Shown piece after piece: positions 29,201 to 37,567 of a stretch of DNA of 64,000 nt (positions are counted from its first letter, which is position 1; each line of letters starts with the position of its first letter). The translations under genes were made by a program, and so were the position numbers. The DNA is from Pseudomonas fluorescens (GTDB taxonomy: Bacteria > Pseudomonadota > Gammaproteobacteria > Pseudomonadales > Pseudomonadaceae), in NCBI RefSeq assembly GCF_040448305.1, contig NZ_CP148752.1, positions 1,550,001-1,614,000 of the forward strand. Reading direction: 5' to 3'. The notes beneath the pieces were generated by a model that made no database searches, was not told where the DNA came from, and was given only the letters and a program-made list of their open reading frames with translations.

Positions 29201-32200
29201 TGTCGTCAGCGGTGGCGTGGTCGCCGGCTTCCCGCAAACCGCCGTCACGCCACTGGGCAGCACCCTGACCATCACCGGGTTCAGCTCGGCGACCGGTGTC
29301 GTGAGCTACAGCTACACCTTGAACGATAACGAAGCCCACACAACGGCCAACGGCACCAACAGCCTCACCGAGAACTTCAACGTCGTGGCCACCGATACGG
29401 ACGGCGACAGCGAGACCGGGCAGATCAACGTCAACATCGTCGATGACCTGCCGAGCGCCAGACCTGACTCGTCGTCGGTAGTGGAGGGCGGCACCGTCAA
29501 CATCAGTGTGCTGGGCAACGACATCAGCGGCGCCGATGGTCCGGCGACGGTGGTCGGCGTACGCGCCGGCAGCAATACCTCGACGTCGGCCATCGGCGGG
29601 CTGGGCAACCCGATCAACGGCACCTATGGCTACCTGACCCTCGATGCCAACGGCAACGCGGTGTATCACAGCAACCAGAATTCGCTCGGCGATGCGGGGG
29701 CCACCGATACGTTCACCTATACCGTGCGTGATTCCGATGGCGATGAAAGCACCACCACCATCACCATCGACGTCGCCAACAGCATCATCAAGGCCAACCC
29801 CGACAGCGACGTGACGGTCTACGAAAAAGCCCTCGACCTGAGCCAGGAAGGGCAGGACCTGGCCGCCGCTACGGTCACCGGCAGCGACCCGGGCAACACT
29901 GGCGAAACTGCGTCCGGGACCCTGGTCGGTTCGGTCTCGGGTGGCAGCGGCGCGCTCACCTACACCCTGGTCGGCAGCGCCACCGGCACCTACGGGCAGA
30001 TCCTGCTCAACTCCGACGGCAGCTACACCTACACCCTCACCTCGGCACCGAAAACCTCGCCGAATGCCAACGACGGGCCGAACAGCCTGAGTGAAAGCTT
30101 CACCTACAAAGCCACCGATGCATTAGGCAACAGCAGCACCAGCACTATCGTGGTCAACATTGTCGATGACGTGCCCAAGGCGGTGGCAACGGATCGCTCG
30201 GTGGCGGCGGTGGAGATCGATTCCAACCTGCTGATCGTGCTCGACGTCTCCGGCAGCATGGACGACCCTTCCGGCGTGTCGGGGCTGTCGCGGCTGGATC
30301 TGGCCAAGCAGGCCATCAGTGCTTTGCTGGATAAATACGACGACCTCGGCGATGTGAAAGTGCAGCTCGTCACCTTCAGCAGCAGCGCCACCGACATGAC
30401 CTCGGTGTGGGTCGATGTCGCGACCGCCAAGACACTGCTGGCCGGCCTCACCGCGGACGGTGGCACCAACTACGACGCGGGCGTGGCGACCATGCAGACC
30501 GCGTTCAACACCTCGGGCAAACTGACCGGTGCGCAAAACGTCGGCTACTTCTTCTCCGACGGCAAGCCCACCACCGGCCAGGAAATCGGCACCGCCGACG
30601 AGACCGCGTTGAAAGCCTTCCTCGATGCCAACAACATCAAGAACTACGCGATCGGCCTGGGCAGTGGCGTGAGCAACGCCAACCTCAATCCACTGGCCTA
30701 TGACGGCAGCAGCCACACCGACACCAATGCGGTGGTGGTGACCGACCTCAGCCAGCTCAACTCGGTACTGTCCGGCACGGTGATCGGCGCACCGGTCACC
30801 GGTTCGCTGCTGGGCGAGGGCTGCACATTCGGCGCCGATGGCGGCTTCATCAAAACCATCACGGTGGACGGCACCACGTACACCTACGATCCGAGCGGCA
30901 ACAGCAATCAGGGCTCGCTGAGCTTCAGCGGTGGGCTCAACCACGGCACGTTCAACACCGTGGACAACACGTTGAACATTGCCACCAACAACAGCGGTAC
31001 CTTGCAGATCAATCTCGACACCGGTGAATACGCCTACATTTCGCAGAAAACCACGTCGGTGTTGATCACCGAAACCATCGGCTTCACCGCCAGCGATAAC
31101 GACGGCGACCTGGCCAGCGCCACCCTGACGGTCAAAGTCATACCGAACGCACCGCCAGTGGCGGCCGATGATAACGTCATCACCAACGTGCTCTCGGGCA
31201 CCGTTGTGGTGCCAGGCGAACTGTTGCTGGCCAACGACACCGACCCCAACGGCGATCAACTCTCGGCGACCCCGACTTCCTTCAACACCGGCTGGATAGC
31301 CAAGGGCGCGGACTTCACCGGCACCGGCGCGATCAGCTTCACCGGCACCAACAACAATCCCGCCAACCAGAGTCTGGCCGACGTGCGCAATGCCTTTGCG
31401 GCCAACACGGCAACCATGACGGCGCTGCTGGTGGTCAGTGGCTATCTCGGTTCAGCGAACAACTCCAATGGCAACAATGAAGACCTCATCACGGTCAAGC
31501 TGAAACAAGGTGAGACGCTCAACCTCGATCACAACCTGGATGCCGGGCACGTCACGATGGAGTATTCGCTCAACGGTGGGGCGTTCGTCAGCATCGCCGA
31601 TGGCGGTACCATCACCGCAAGCGCGGATGGCACCTACCAGATCCACCTGACCAACATCACCAACCCCGGTAACGGCAATTCGAATGCGGCGGAAGACTAT
31701 CAGCTGACCATGACCGTGAACTACGCCGGGGCACAGGACGTCACCACCGACTACCACGGCACCTACACCGCCAACGACAACCATGGCGGCAGCGACTCGG
31801 CCAACCTGACCATCAGCTATCAGGACGGCCACACCCTCACCGGCACCAGCGGGGATGACGTGCTGGTGGCGGGCACGGGCAACAACATCATCAATGCCGG
31901 TGACGGCAACGATGTGCTCACTGCCGGCTCCGGCAACAACGAGATGCACGGCGGCGCCGGCAATGATTTGCTCTTCAGCGGCCAGGGCAATGACATCCTC
32001 GATGGCGGCACGGGCATCGACACGGCCAGTTACGCCCACGCCAGCGCCGGAGTGACGGTCGACCTCAGTCTGCTCGCTGCGCAGAACACCCTGGGCGCGG
32101 GCTCGGACACCCTGACCGGCATCGAAAACCTAACCGGCTCGAACTTCAACGACACCCTGATCGGAAACAACACCAACAACGTGATCAACGGCGGCCTGGG

Positions 32201-32645
32201 CAACGACATTCTCAACGGCGGGGGCGGCGATGACTGGCTGATCGGCGGCCTGGGCAACAACACCCTGACCGGCGGAACCGGGGCCGATACCTTCCAGTGG
32301 CTCAAGGGCAACAGTGGCCATGACGTGATCACCGACTTCACGCCCGGCACCGACAAGCTCGACCTGTCGCAACTGCTGCAAGGGGAGAGCGGCACCACGG
32401 CTTCACTGGATGACTACCTGCACTTCACCGTCACCGGCAGCGGGCCGTCGACGGTGACCAGCATCGACGTCAGCGCCATGGCCGGCGCCGCGCCGAACCA
32501 GACCATCGACCTGGCCGGCGTCGACCTGGCCAGCCACTACGGTGTAACACCCGGGGCGGGTGGAGTGATCGCGGGCGGGCACGACACGGCGACCATCATC
32601 AACGGCATGCTCAACGATCATTCGTTGACGGTGGATACCGTGTGA
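23211..32645 (+). CDS. lapA: Giant RTX adhesin, LapA family
   Basis: It encodes 3144 residues from ATG 23211 (GGAGGA upstream); the frame continues upstream without a good start. Order: N-terminal retention module (ATLIGIVSKVIGQVFAVASDGSRRALVEGDRLFAGDQ) with TAAG at residues 115-118 as LapG target; about 1890 residues of a 250-residue repeat from about 197; a degenerate last unit; a von Willebrand A domain (about 2334-2520) with the metal site DVSGSMD; RTX nonapeptides (about 2876-3030, such as GGAGNDLLF); and the C-terminal export end. It is exported by LapEBC and held at the surface for biofilm formation. It is shorter than Pf0-1 LapA (about 5200 residues). The second adhesin MapA is the alternative identity, but lapD and lapG next door favour LapA. 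Confidence 0.9.
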   Translation: MATLIGIVSKVIGQVFAVASDGSRRALVEGDRLFAGDQLSTGAEGAVAVHLQNGQELTLGRGSSMQMTPQLLANQIPHVNSPEALTPSEAQLTDVEQLQKAIAAGDDPTQTAEATAAGPDTTTGVPGGVQGSGHSFVMLEEVGGRVDPIIGFPTAGFNGIPELPEERLNVNPDNVVAADAPVVPPVVPQVPNNPVTFDGLSQQNGERTVNEANLADGSARSEGSLTRSGTFTINAPDGLTSLSIGEINLISGGVAAGFPQLITSPLGSTLTVTSYNPATGVVSYSYTLIRAESHASGEGANSLAEHVTVVAIDSNGDSATGTLDISIIDDVPKAVDDNNGTASETLLTLNGNVLSNDVQGADRVTLGENTGPITPGTFTGTYGTLVLNANGTYTYTLNTSDADFKALHGGGDGTETFTYTLTDADGDSSTANLVLQIHNNDDPDTIDGLNAQGGELTVFEKNLSDGSAPDATALTQNGTFTVTALDGVTTLTVGGIAVVTGGVAAGFPQSITTPLGSTLTITGFNAATGVISYSYTLNDNEAHPTANDANTLPEQFAVTVVDDNGTTATGSLDVNIVDELPNGVDDSNANTASETLLTLNGNVLSNDVQGADRLPVGENAGPITPGTFTGTYGTLVLNANGTYTYTLNTSDADFIALHGGGNGSESFTYTITDSDGDSSTANLELQIHNNDDSITIGGLNAQGGELTVFEKNLSDGSAPDATALTQNGTFTVTALDGVTTLTVGGIAVVTGGVAAGFPQSITTPLGSTLTITGFNAATGVISYSYTLNDNEAHPTANDANTLPEQFAVTVVDDNGTTATGSLDVNIVDDLPNGVDDSNTSTASETLLTLNGNVLSNDVQGADQVTVGENAGPITPGTFTGTYGTLVLNANGTYTYTLNTSDADFIALHGGGNGSESFTYTITDSDGDSSTANLELQIHNNDDSITIGGLNAQGGELTVFEKNLSDGSAPDATALTRNGTFTITALDGVTTLTVGGIAVVTGGVAAGFPQSITTPLGSTLTITGFSSATGVVSYSYTLNDNEAHPTANGTNTLPEQFAVTVVDDNGTTATGSLDVNIVDDLPNGVDDSNTSTASETLLTLNGNVLSNDVQGADRVTVGENTGPITPGTFTGTYGTLVLNANGTYTYTLNPSDADFKALHGGGDGSETFTYTLTDSDGDSSTANLVLNVYNNDNQVTLSGLDVYGGELTVYEKNLSDGSSPNTPALTQSGTFTVTALDGLQTLTVGGITVVSGGVVAGFPQTAVTPLGSTLTITGFNAATGVISYSYTLNDNEAHPAANGANSLTENFNVVATDTDGDSATRQINVNIVDDLPKGVYDSNASTASESLLTLNGNVLSNDVQGADRVLVGENTGPITPGTFTGTYGTLVLNANGTYTYTLNTSDADFIALHGGGDGSETFTYTLTDSDGDSSTANLVLNVYNNDDRVTLEGLDVYGGELTVYEKNLNDGSAPDSTALTRNGTFTVTALDGVTTLTVGGIAVVTAGVAASFPQSITTPLGSTLTITGFNAATGVVSYSYTLNDNEAHPTANDANILPEQFAVTVVDDNGTTATGSLDVNIVDDLPKGVYDSNASTASETLLTLNGNVLSNDVQGADRVTVGENTGPITPGTFTGTYGTLVLNANGTYTYTLNTSDADFKALHGGGDGSESFTYTLTDSDGDSSTANLVLNVYNNDDRVTLDGLDVYGGELKVYEKNLSDGSAPDSTELTQSGTFTVTALDGVTTLTVGGIAVVTAGVAASFPQSLTTPLGSTLTITGFSSATGVVSYSYTLNDNEAHPTANGTNTLPEQFAVTVVDDNGTTATGSLDVNIVDDLPKGVYDSNANTASETQLTLSGNVLSNDVQGADRVTVGENAGPITPGTFTGTYGTLVLNANGTYTYTLNPSDADFKVLHGGGDGSESFTYTITDSDGDTSTANLMLNVYNNDDRVTLDGLDVYGGELKVYEKNLSDGSSPDTSALTRTGTFTVSALDGLQTLTVGGITVVSGGVVAGFPQTAVTPLGSTLTITGFSSATGVVSYSYTLNDNEAHTTANGTNSLTENFNVVATDTDGDSETGQINVNIVDDLPSARPDSSSVVEGGTVNISVLGNDISGADGPATVVGVRAGSNTSTSAIGGLGNPINGTYGYLTLDANGNAVYHSNQNSLGDAGATDTFTYTVRDSDGDESTTTITIDVANSIIKANPDSDVTVYEKALDLSQEGQDLAAATVTGSDPGNTGETASGTLVGSVSGGSGALTYTLVGSATGTYGQILLNSDGSYTYTLTSAPKTSPNANDGPNSLSESFTYKATDALGNSSTSTIVVNIVDDVPKAVATDRSVAAVEIDSNLLIVLDVSGSMDDPSGVSGLSRLDLAKQAISALLDKYDDLGDVKVQLVTFSSSATDMTSVWVDVATAKTLLAGLTADGGTNYDAGVATMQTAFNTSGKLTGAQNVGYFFSDGKPTTGQEIGTADETALKAFLDANNIKNYAIGLGSGVSNANLNPLAYDGSSHTDTNAVVVTDLSQLNSVLSGTVIGAPVTGSLLGEGCTFGADGGFIKTITVDGTTYTYDPSGNSNQGSLSFSGGLNHGTFNTVDNTLNIATNNSGTLQINLDTGEYAYISQKTTSVLITETIGFTASDNDGDLASATLTVKVIPNAPPVAADDNVITNVLSGTVVVPGELLLANDTDPNGDQLSATPTSFNTGWIAKGADFTGTGAISFTGTNNNPANQSLADVRNAFAANTATMTALLVVSGYLGSANNSNGNNEDLITVKLKQGETLNLDHNLDAGHVTMEYSLNGGAFVSIADGGTITASADGTYQIHLTNITNPGNGNSNAAEDYQLTMTVNYAGAQDVTTDYHGTYTANDNHGGSDSANLTISYQDGHTLTGTSGDDVLVAGTGNNIINAGDGNDVLTAGSGNNEMHGGAGNDLLFSGQGNDILDGGTGIDTASYAHASAGVTVDLSLLAAQNTLGAGSDTLTGIENLTGSNFNDTLIGNNTNNVINGGLGNDILNGGGGDDWLIGGLGNNTLTGGTGADTFQWLKGNSGHDVITDFTPGTDKLDLSQLLQGESGTTASLDDYLHFTVTGSGPSTVTSIDVSAMAGAAPNQTIDLAGVDLASHYGVTPGAGGVIAGGHDTATIINGMLNDHSLTVDTV
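23553..23564 (+). other. Predicted LapG cleavage motif (TAAG) in LapA
   Basis: The codons ACC GCT GCC GGG encode Thr-Ala-Ala-Gly at residues 115-118, in the context AEATAAGPDTTTG. In Pf0-1, LapG cuts LapA between the two Ala of the same motif near residue 108. The preceding LQKAIAAGDDPTQ also fits LapA. Confidence 0.85.
23800..29460 (+). repeat. Exact 750-bp tandem array in lapA
   Basis: The motif AAAAACCTCA (or its variant) recurs at 24591, 25341, 26091, 26841, 27591, 28341 and 29091, always 750 bp apart; the diverged first copy is at 23841. A second landmark (TCGG|AAACCCTG) recurs at 24241, 24991, 25741, 26491, 27241, 27991 and 28741, also every 750 bp. So there are eight A parts (T1SS-143-like, ending VDDLP) and seven B parts (cadherin/VCBS-like, LTLNGNVLSNDVQGAD ... 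SDGDSSTANL). Copies are near-identical at DNA level. Confidence 0.97.
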
Positions 32646-32660
32646 CCTGAAAACCCACTA

Positions 32661-32699
32661 AAAAACCCGCCATCCCTGTGAAGGGATGGCGGGTTTTTT
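32661..32699 (+). terminator. Rho-independent terminator after lapA
   Basis: A 16-bp stem (starting AAAACCCGCC) with a GTGA loop followed by TTTTTT. It lies 15 bp past the lapA stop and can act in both directions. Confidence 0.95.
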
Positions 32700-32740
32700 G
32701 TCTGCGACAGAAGTGAAAGTCCGACCAATGGTAGAGAGAA

Positions 32741-32787
32741 CTGTAATTTCTGACAGTAGCCAGTCCTTCTTCGCTGCCTTTAAATCA
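32741..32787 (+). promoter_or_regulatory. Promoter module of the Ig-like gene at 32966 (dyad + CTTTAAATCA)
   Basis: The dyad CTGT-N8-ACAG (CTGTAATTTCTGACAGTAG, 32741-32759) is followed after 18 nt by CTTTAAATCA (32778-32787). The same module, with the same spacing, lies upstream of the opposing Ig-like gene (40234-40280). The rest of the 320-bp gap between lapA and 32966 holds the lapA terminator and nothing else that I recognise; GGAAGGA lies before the ATG. Confidence 0.6.
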
Positions 32788-32965
32788 AGTCTCGCCCCAT
32801 GAGTAAACAGGTGAGCATTCCTTAAACACTCATGTGTGCCAGAGCATCTCGATGCCCTGCTTTGGCACGCGCATACCGGGTTTGTCATACAGGCGCCAAG
32901 TCTTCGTGGATGGGGCGTGAGTCGACACGTGGGCAGAACGTCCGATTACTGGAAGGAACTGCGAA

Positions 32966-34978
32966 ATGACCATTGTTGAAAAAACCAACACGCTGAAAAC
33001 CAGTTCACTGCGCAGCAGGAAAAAGCCTCGCGTCCCTGGGCCGGCAGATTACGATCCACCCGGAGTGGAATCACCTTTGTTGCTGGGGCCGACAGATGAT
33101 GACCCGGGTAATCAGGTCCATACCGATGACCAAGGCCTCCCGGTGAGTCTGACCTTTGCGAACCTGGCCGCTGGCGACATTCCGAACAACACTCTGGTGC
33201 AAGTACAAGCAAGGTGGGATGGCGCCCTGACAGGGAACATAGTCGAGGGCCGCACTCCTTTGGCGGCCAACTGGGCAGATGATAAAAGGCTGGTGATTCC
33301 AGCAGACAAGACAGACGTACCGGGACCTCACGAGGTTAAATACAGGGTGAAGTTTGGCTTGAACGGCAAGGATTCTAATCCGATAACCATTCATGTCGAT
33401 AAAGAAGCGCCCACACTGAGTGAGGCGGTCACCTATCCGGATGAAATTAAAAACGACGGGTTTACCCATGAGTATTTTGAGGACGTCTCGCCCCATGCAT
33501 TATTGAGTTACAAGGATACATATACCGGCGCCAGGACAGATGACTTGTTTGAATTCTGGATGGGAGAGATAGATCAGAACGGGCAACCTACTGCTGATTC
33601 GACGCTTATTGAAACCGTGAAACTCGTTTCGCCCAGACAAGCACTGGAAACCAAAAAACTTACAAGGGCATTGATTACGATAGACGAAGGAACAATCGAT
33701 TTGTTCGCATTCGTAACGGATCGTAAAGGCAATCGAAGCTTGGCATCGCCACCCGTTACAGTTCCCATTTCAATGATTCCCATGCCCAAGGATATGACAC
33801 TGGATATCGTGCTGGAAAATGGTGATGTGACTGATCGGGTAATTTTGTTCCGGGATACGCAAGTACCTGTACATGGCAAACATGAGTTTCGGAACTGGAG
33901 AGCTGGTGACAAGTTACGGAGACAGATCGCTAATCAAACTGTAAAGGTTATCGATATCGAAAGCGCTCCGCCATTCGTTGATCCAATCACTTACAGAGAA
34001 CTTCTGGATGACGGGGATCTGGATCTTAAAGATCTTGTATACAAGTACCAGATTCAACGTGGCAACAAGCTGATCCCTGCAACGCCAATCTCGAAAATAT
34101 TGAAAGTGCATTTGGATAAACCTGGTGAGCAACCGGATGACCCCGATAATCCTGGTTTGCCGGGTTCTCCAGATCCGAAGTTGAATATTGTCAATGTGAA
34201 AGGTGTAAACCCTAGGCCGAATTATCTTAATGCGCACGATAAGGTCTTGGGGGCAAAGGTACGCATGTTAATTTATAAGGGGCATAAAAAAGACGATGAG
34301 ATTCAAATTTTTTACCAGGGTGTGCCTGTTCCAACAGTCTTGAAGCTGGATGGCACTGAGACAGATGATAAAATTTTGGAAGGTGATATTCCTCCGAATT
34401 TCGTTGCTGATGGGGGGAACAACAAACAAATGCGTGTTGGGTACACTGTTTATCATCCGGGTGTCAATGAGACGGAAGCTGTTGCAGTAGACCAGCACGT
34501 CGATGTTTATGTCGATGAGATCCTTATGCCTCAACCCAATTTCAAAGTGACTGGCGATCCTGGGAACGGTGACGGTGCAACGGTGTACTGCGACTCTTTG
34601 GTGCGTGATCCAAAAACGAACAAGGTTGCAGTCGAGGTCACGTTTCCCGCGAATGCAGAATTCGCAAATCAGGACATTTCATTTGTAATCCAGGGATATG
34701 AAAACGTAGTCGACGCTGGAAACAACAAGCCAGGTAATACGATAGAGGGGGCGTGGGACAGCGTATCTAAAGAACCCAATGCAGACGAGGCAGCAGCAGG
34801 CTTTAGTGTGTTCTTTGAACATACTGTCTTCGAGACAATTTTCAACGGTTGGTGCGAACTGAGTTGTTGGGCAGCTCAGGACGGATACTACACACGCTCG
34901 TATCCTTTAAGGTTCCGCGTCACCATGAACCATGGTGATGGCTCGTATTGCGAACTCCCCCCTCCCTTGACCAAATAA
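32966..34978 (+). CDS. Large Ig-like protein of unknown function, no signal peptide
   Basis: It encodes 670 residues. The N-terminus is short, Ser/Lys-rich and without a signal peptide (MTIVEKTNTLKTSSLRSRKK). The rest alternates Asp/Pro-rich linkers with beta-strand patterns suggestive of Ig-like modules, e.g. SLTFANLAAGDIPNNTLVQVQARWDGALTGN and GLNGKDSNPITIHVDKEAPTLSE near residues 55-150. A proline/aspartate linker (PGEQPDDPDNPGLPG) is near 390. Two Cys appear near the C-terminus. GC content is visibly lower than in lapA, hinting at transfer. Secretion by LapEBC is possible but the C-terminus lacks a clear type I signal. I do not recognise a function. Confidence 0.72.
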   Translation: MTIVEKTNTLKTSSLRSRKKPRVPGPADYDPPGVESPLLLGPTDDDPGNQVHTDDQGLPVSLTFANLAAGDIPNNTLVQVQARWDGALTGNIVEGRTPLAANWADDKRLVIPADKTDVPGPHEVKYRVKFGLNGKDSNPITIHVDKEAPTLSEAVTYPDEIKNDGFTHEYFEDVSPHALLSYKDTYTGARTDDLFEFWMGEIDQNGQPTADSTLIETVKLVSPRQALETKKLTRALITIDEGTIDLFAFVTDRKGNRSLASPPVTVPISMIPMPKDMTLDIVLENGDVTDRVILFRDTQVPVHGKHEFRNWRAGDKLRRQIANQTVKVIDIESAPPFVDPITYRELLDDGDLDLKDLVYKYQIQRGNKLIPATPISKILKVHLDKPGEQPDDPDNPGLPGSPDPKLNIVNVKGVNPRPNYLNAHDKVLGAKVRMLIYKGHKKDDEIQIFYQGVPVPTVLKLDGTETDDKILEGDIPPNFVADGGNNKQMRVGYTVYHPGVNETEAVAVDQHVDVYVDEILMPQPNFKVTGDPGNGDGATVYCDSLVRDPKTNKVAVEVTFPANAEFANQDISFVIQGYENVVDAGNNKPGNTIEGAWDSVSKEPNADEAAAGFSVFFEHTVFETIFNGWCELSCWAAQDGYYTRSYPLRFRVTMNHGDGSYCELPPPLTK

Positions 34979-34980
34979 TC

Positions 34981-35010
34981 TGGAGGCGCTCAGGCGCCTC
35001 CATTTTTTTT
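34981..35010 (+). terminator. Rho-independent terminator after the 670-residue Ig-like gene
   Basis: A 9-bp stem (TGGAGGCGC / GCGCCTCCA) with a TCAG loop, followed by eight T. It starts 3 bp past the stop codon. Confidence 0.93.
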
Positions 35011-35078
35011 CAAGCGTTTTTATTGTGCGGTGGACTGGATTGAGAGTGGCGGATTTGTCTGATGTGCTTAGAGATTAA

Positions 35079-35098
35079 TCCTACATTTTTCCGTAGGA
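35079..35098 (+). promoter_or_regulatory. 20-bp dyad upstream of the autotransporter gene
   Basis: TCCTAC (35079-35084) and GTAGGA (35093-35098) are perfect inverted arms around an 8-bp AT-rich spacer. It lies about 80 bp before the start codon, with a possible TATCGT -10 just downstream (35107-35112). The shape resembles binding sites of NarL/LuxR-type response regulators such as BvgA (inference). Confidence 0.6.
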
Positions 35099-35180
35099 AG
35101 AATCGGTATCGTCTGCCGCCTTCGTAGTCCTCCAGGTGTCATTGTTCAGTGAGGGCGCAATGATAGAAGGATATGAACCC

Positions 35181-37453
35181 ATGGCGATCCGCACAGCAGC
35201 AAACCCGACTTTCACCTTACGATCCATTGGAACGCTGGCGTTGATGCCAGCTTTTTTTTGAGCTCATCCGCTTTTGCAGCGGTCATCGTCGATAACGGCA
35301 GCACGCTGGATATCGATCCGACAAGCGCGCCTGTACCTATCGACTATTTGGTGCGTAATAACAGTGTCCTCAATGTGAACGGTGCCACGACGCAAAGCAT
35401 CGAGATTCAACGTGGCTCGACGCTCAATATCAACGGCGGCACCATCAACGGCAATGCCGGTGGCGACGGAATCACCATCAACGGTAGCCGGGGGAGCATC
35501 AATCAGGCGACGGTGACCGCTGACGGCTTCGCACTGTTGGTCAACCGGGAACCCGGATCGACGCAGGGATCGGTGGTGACTGCGGCAAACAGTCAGTTCA
35601 GTGGCGCCATATCCGGTGCCGCTGTGTCGGGTTTCAGTACCCTAGACCTGATCAACAGCAAGGCCACGGGGACGGACCCAGGCAGCTTCGGCCTGTTCGT
35701 AGCGGGGGGCGTCGTTCGCGCATCCGCCAATACGCAAATCAGCGGTGATGCCGCCGGTGTCCGGTTTGAAACGGACTCACCCGTAGGCACTGCATCGTTG
35801 CTGCTGGACGGCTCAAGCGTAGTGGGCCGCAGCGGGCCGGCGTTGGAGGTGGACGGTGGTGTCGACGCCACGATCGAGGTGTTGAACGGCTCCACCTTGG
35901 CAGGCAGTAACGGCAATCTGCTGGAAGTGCTGGGCGCATCCACGGCCGCCATGAGAGTGGCCGGCAGCGCCTTGCAAGGCAACGTGCAAGTCACTGACAA
36001 CAGCAGCGCCAACCTGACGTTCGATCGAGGTCAGATGACCGGCGACGTAGTGGTCGAAAATGGCTCGACCGCCAATGTCACCCTGCAAAACGGCTCGCAG
36101 TTCACCGGTCGCCTGGATAACGTCACTGGCGTCACGCTCAGTCAGTCGAACTGGACCATGACCGGTAATGACACAGTTGGCAGCCTGACCATGGACGGCG
36201 GCCGGGTGGATTTCGGTGATGCCGCGGGTGCATTCCGTCAACTGAACATCGGAGCCCTTGAGGGCAATGGCACGTTTGCCATGAAGGGCGATTTTGCTAC
36301 CGGAACCGCTGATTTTCTCAATGTGACCGGCGCAGCCAATGGTCAATTCGGGCTGGAAGTCGAGGCTTCGGGCACGGATGCAGTGGCCACGCAACAACTG
36401 GCACTGGTGCGCACGGCCAGCGGCAATACGCAGTTTTCGCTGATCGGCGGTCGGGTGGATCTGGGCACCTGGTCCTACGATCTGGCCAGCGCCACCGATG
36501 GCAGCGGCGGTACAGAGTGGTTCCTCGACCCCGCCACCAAAACGGTCAGCCCCGGCGCCCAGACGGCTCTGGCGTTGTTCCGCACCGCGTCGACCATTTC
36601 CTATGGCGAGCTGAAATCACTCGAAAGCCGCATGGGTGACTTGCAATCGAATGGCAATTTGTACGGCGTCTGGGTACGTCCCTACGGTAACAAGTACAAC
36701 GTCGGCGAGGGGGCGGGCGTGGCCTACCAACAGCGGCAACAGGGCATTTCCCTGGGGGCCGATACTCGTCTGGGTGATGGTCCCTGGCGTGTCGGGGTGC
36801 TGGCCGGTTACAGCCAGTCGGACATTGATCTCAAAGGCGGAAGCAAGGCAACGGTCGATAGCTATTACGCCGGTCCGTACATTGGCTGGCAGGATATGGA
36901 TAGCGGTATCTATTTTAATGGTGCCTTGAAACTCAACCATTTCCGCAACGATTCAAAAATCCGTTTGAGCGACGGATCCCGCGCCAAAGGCGACTACAGC
37001 AACTCGGCTGCCAGCGCACTGGTGGAAGTCGGCCGCAACATTCGGCTGGCGGATGACTGGCTGGTCAAGCCTTCCGCCCAATTGTCGGCGGCTGTCATCG
37101 AGGGCGCGAGCTATGACCTCGACAATGGCATGGACGCCGACGGCGACCGGACGCGTTCGTTGCGTGCCAAGCTGGGTGTCGCTGCCGGTCGTGACTTCAA
37201 GATGGGCGGCGGCACCGTCGTGCAACCATACGGGCGGGTCGCAATGGTTCATGAGTTTGCCAACAATGACAACGTGCATGTCAACGGCAACGAGCTCAAC
37301 AGCGATTTGTCGGGCAGTGGGTTTGAGGTGGGTGGCGGAGTGTCCGTTGCCTTGGCATCCAATGTACGGGTGAGTGCGGACCTCGACTACGGCAAAGGGG
37401 AAAATTACGAACAGCCATGGTCGGCGACGCTGGGGGTGAGTTACGGGTTTTAA
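35181..37453 (+). CDS. Autotransporter adhesin, out of frame at a T8 tract (likely phase-variable)
   Basis: ATG 35181 (GAAGGA upstream) begins a typical signal peptide, MAIRTAANPTFTLRSIGTLA, which runs into a TGA at 35259 just after a run of eight T (35252-35259). The passenger frame resumes at 35258 with SSSAFAAVIVDNGS, the end of a signal peptide (cleavage after AFA). One more T would join both parts into about 757 residues. The passenger (about 450 residues) is built of repetitive strands, e.g. NGSTANVTLQNGS and SNWTMTGNDTVGSLTMDGGRVDFG, like AidA/pertactin. The barrel follows from about LYGVWVRPYGNKYNVGEG and ends in YGF. It is off, or made by slippage, in this sequence; a sequencing error is possible. 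Confidence 0.85.
35252..35259 (+). repeat. Homopolymer T8 tract in signal peptide
   Basis: Eight T bases within the codons for the hydrophobic signal segment. Length changes of one base switch between frames: T9 (or T6) would be in frame, T8 is not. This is the usual basis of slipped-strand phase variation. Confidence 0.8.
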
Positions 37454-37473
37454 TGGCTTGGTATGGAGGAATG

Positions 37474-37500
37474 AAAAAAACCGCGTTAAGCGGTTTTTTT
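37474..37500. terminator. Bidirectional terminator between autotransporter and Ig-repeat gene
   Basis: Stem AAAAACCGC / GCGGTTTTT with loop GTTAA, with A and T runs on both sides, 20 bp past the autotransporter stop. It serves the convergent genes from both strands. Confidence 0.92.
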
Positions 37501-37567
37501 CATTGCCTGGTACTACTGATGAAAAGCCTGTGGAGTAATCAGGTAAACAACCCTGACTTACTAATTA

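Noticed and set aside
23100..29669. Long minus-strand open frames opposite the lapA repeats
   Set aside because: They repeat with the same 750-bp period and have no own start signals; they are consequences of the lapA repeat, not genes.
23211..32645. Assignment as MapA instead of LapA
   Set aside because: Not excluded, but lapD and lapG lie just beyond the block and lapEBC are adjacent, as in the lap locus; kept as LapA with the alternative noted.
32741..32759. LexA (SOS) box
   Set aside because: Only CTGT-N8-ACAG fits. The inner bases (AATTTCTG / TATTTCTG) are not the alternating AT core; kept as an unidentified operator.
35173..35244. A short peptide from ATG 35173
   Set aside because: A 23-codon frame with no ribosome-binding site of its own; the signal-peptide frame from 35181 is the meaningful one.
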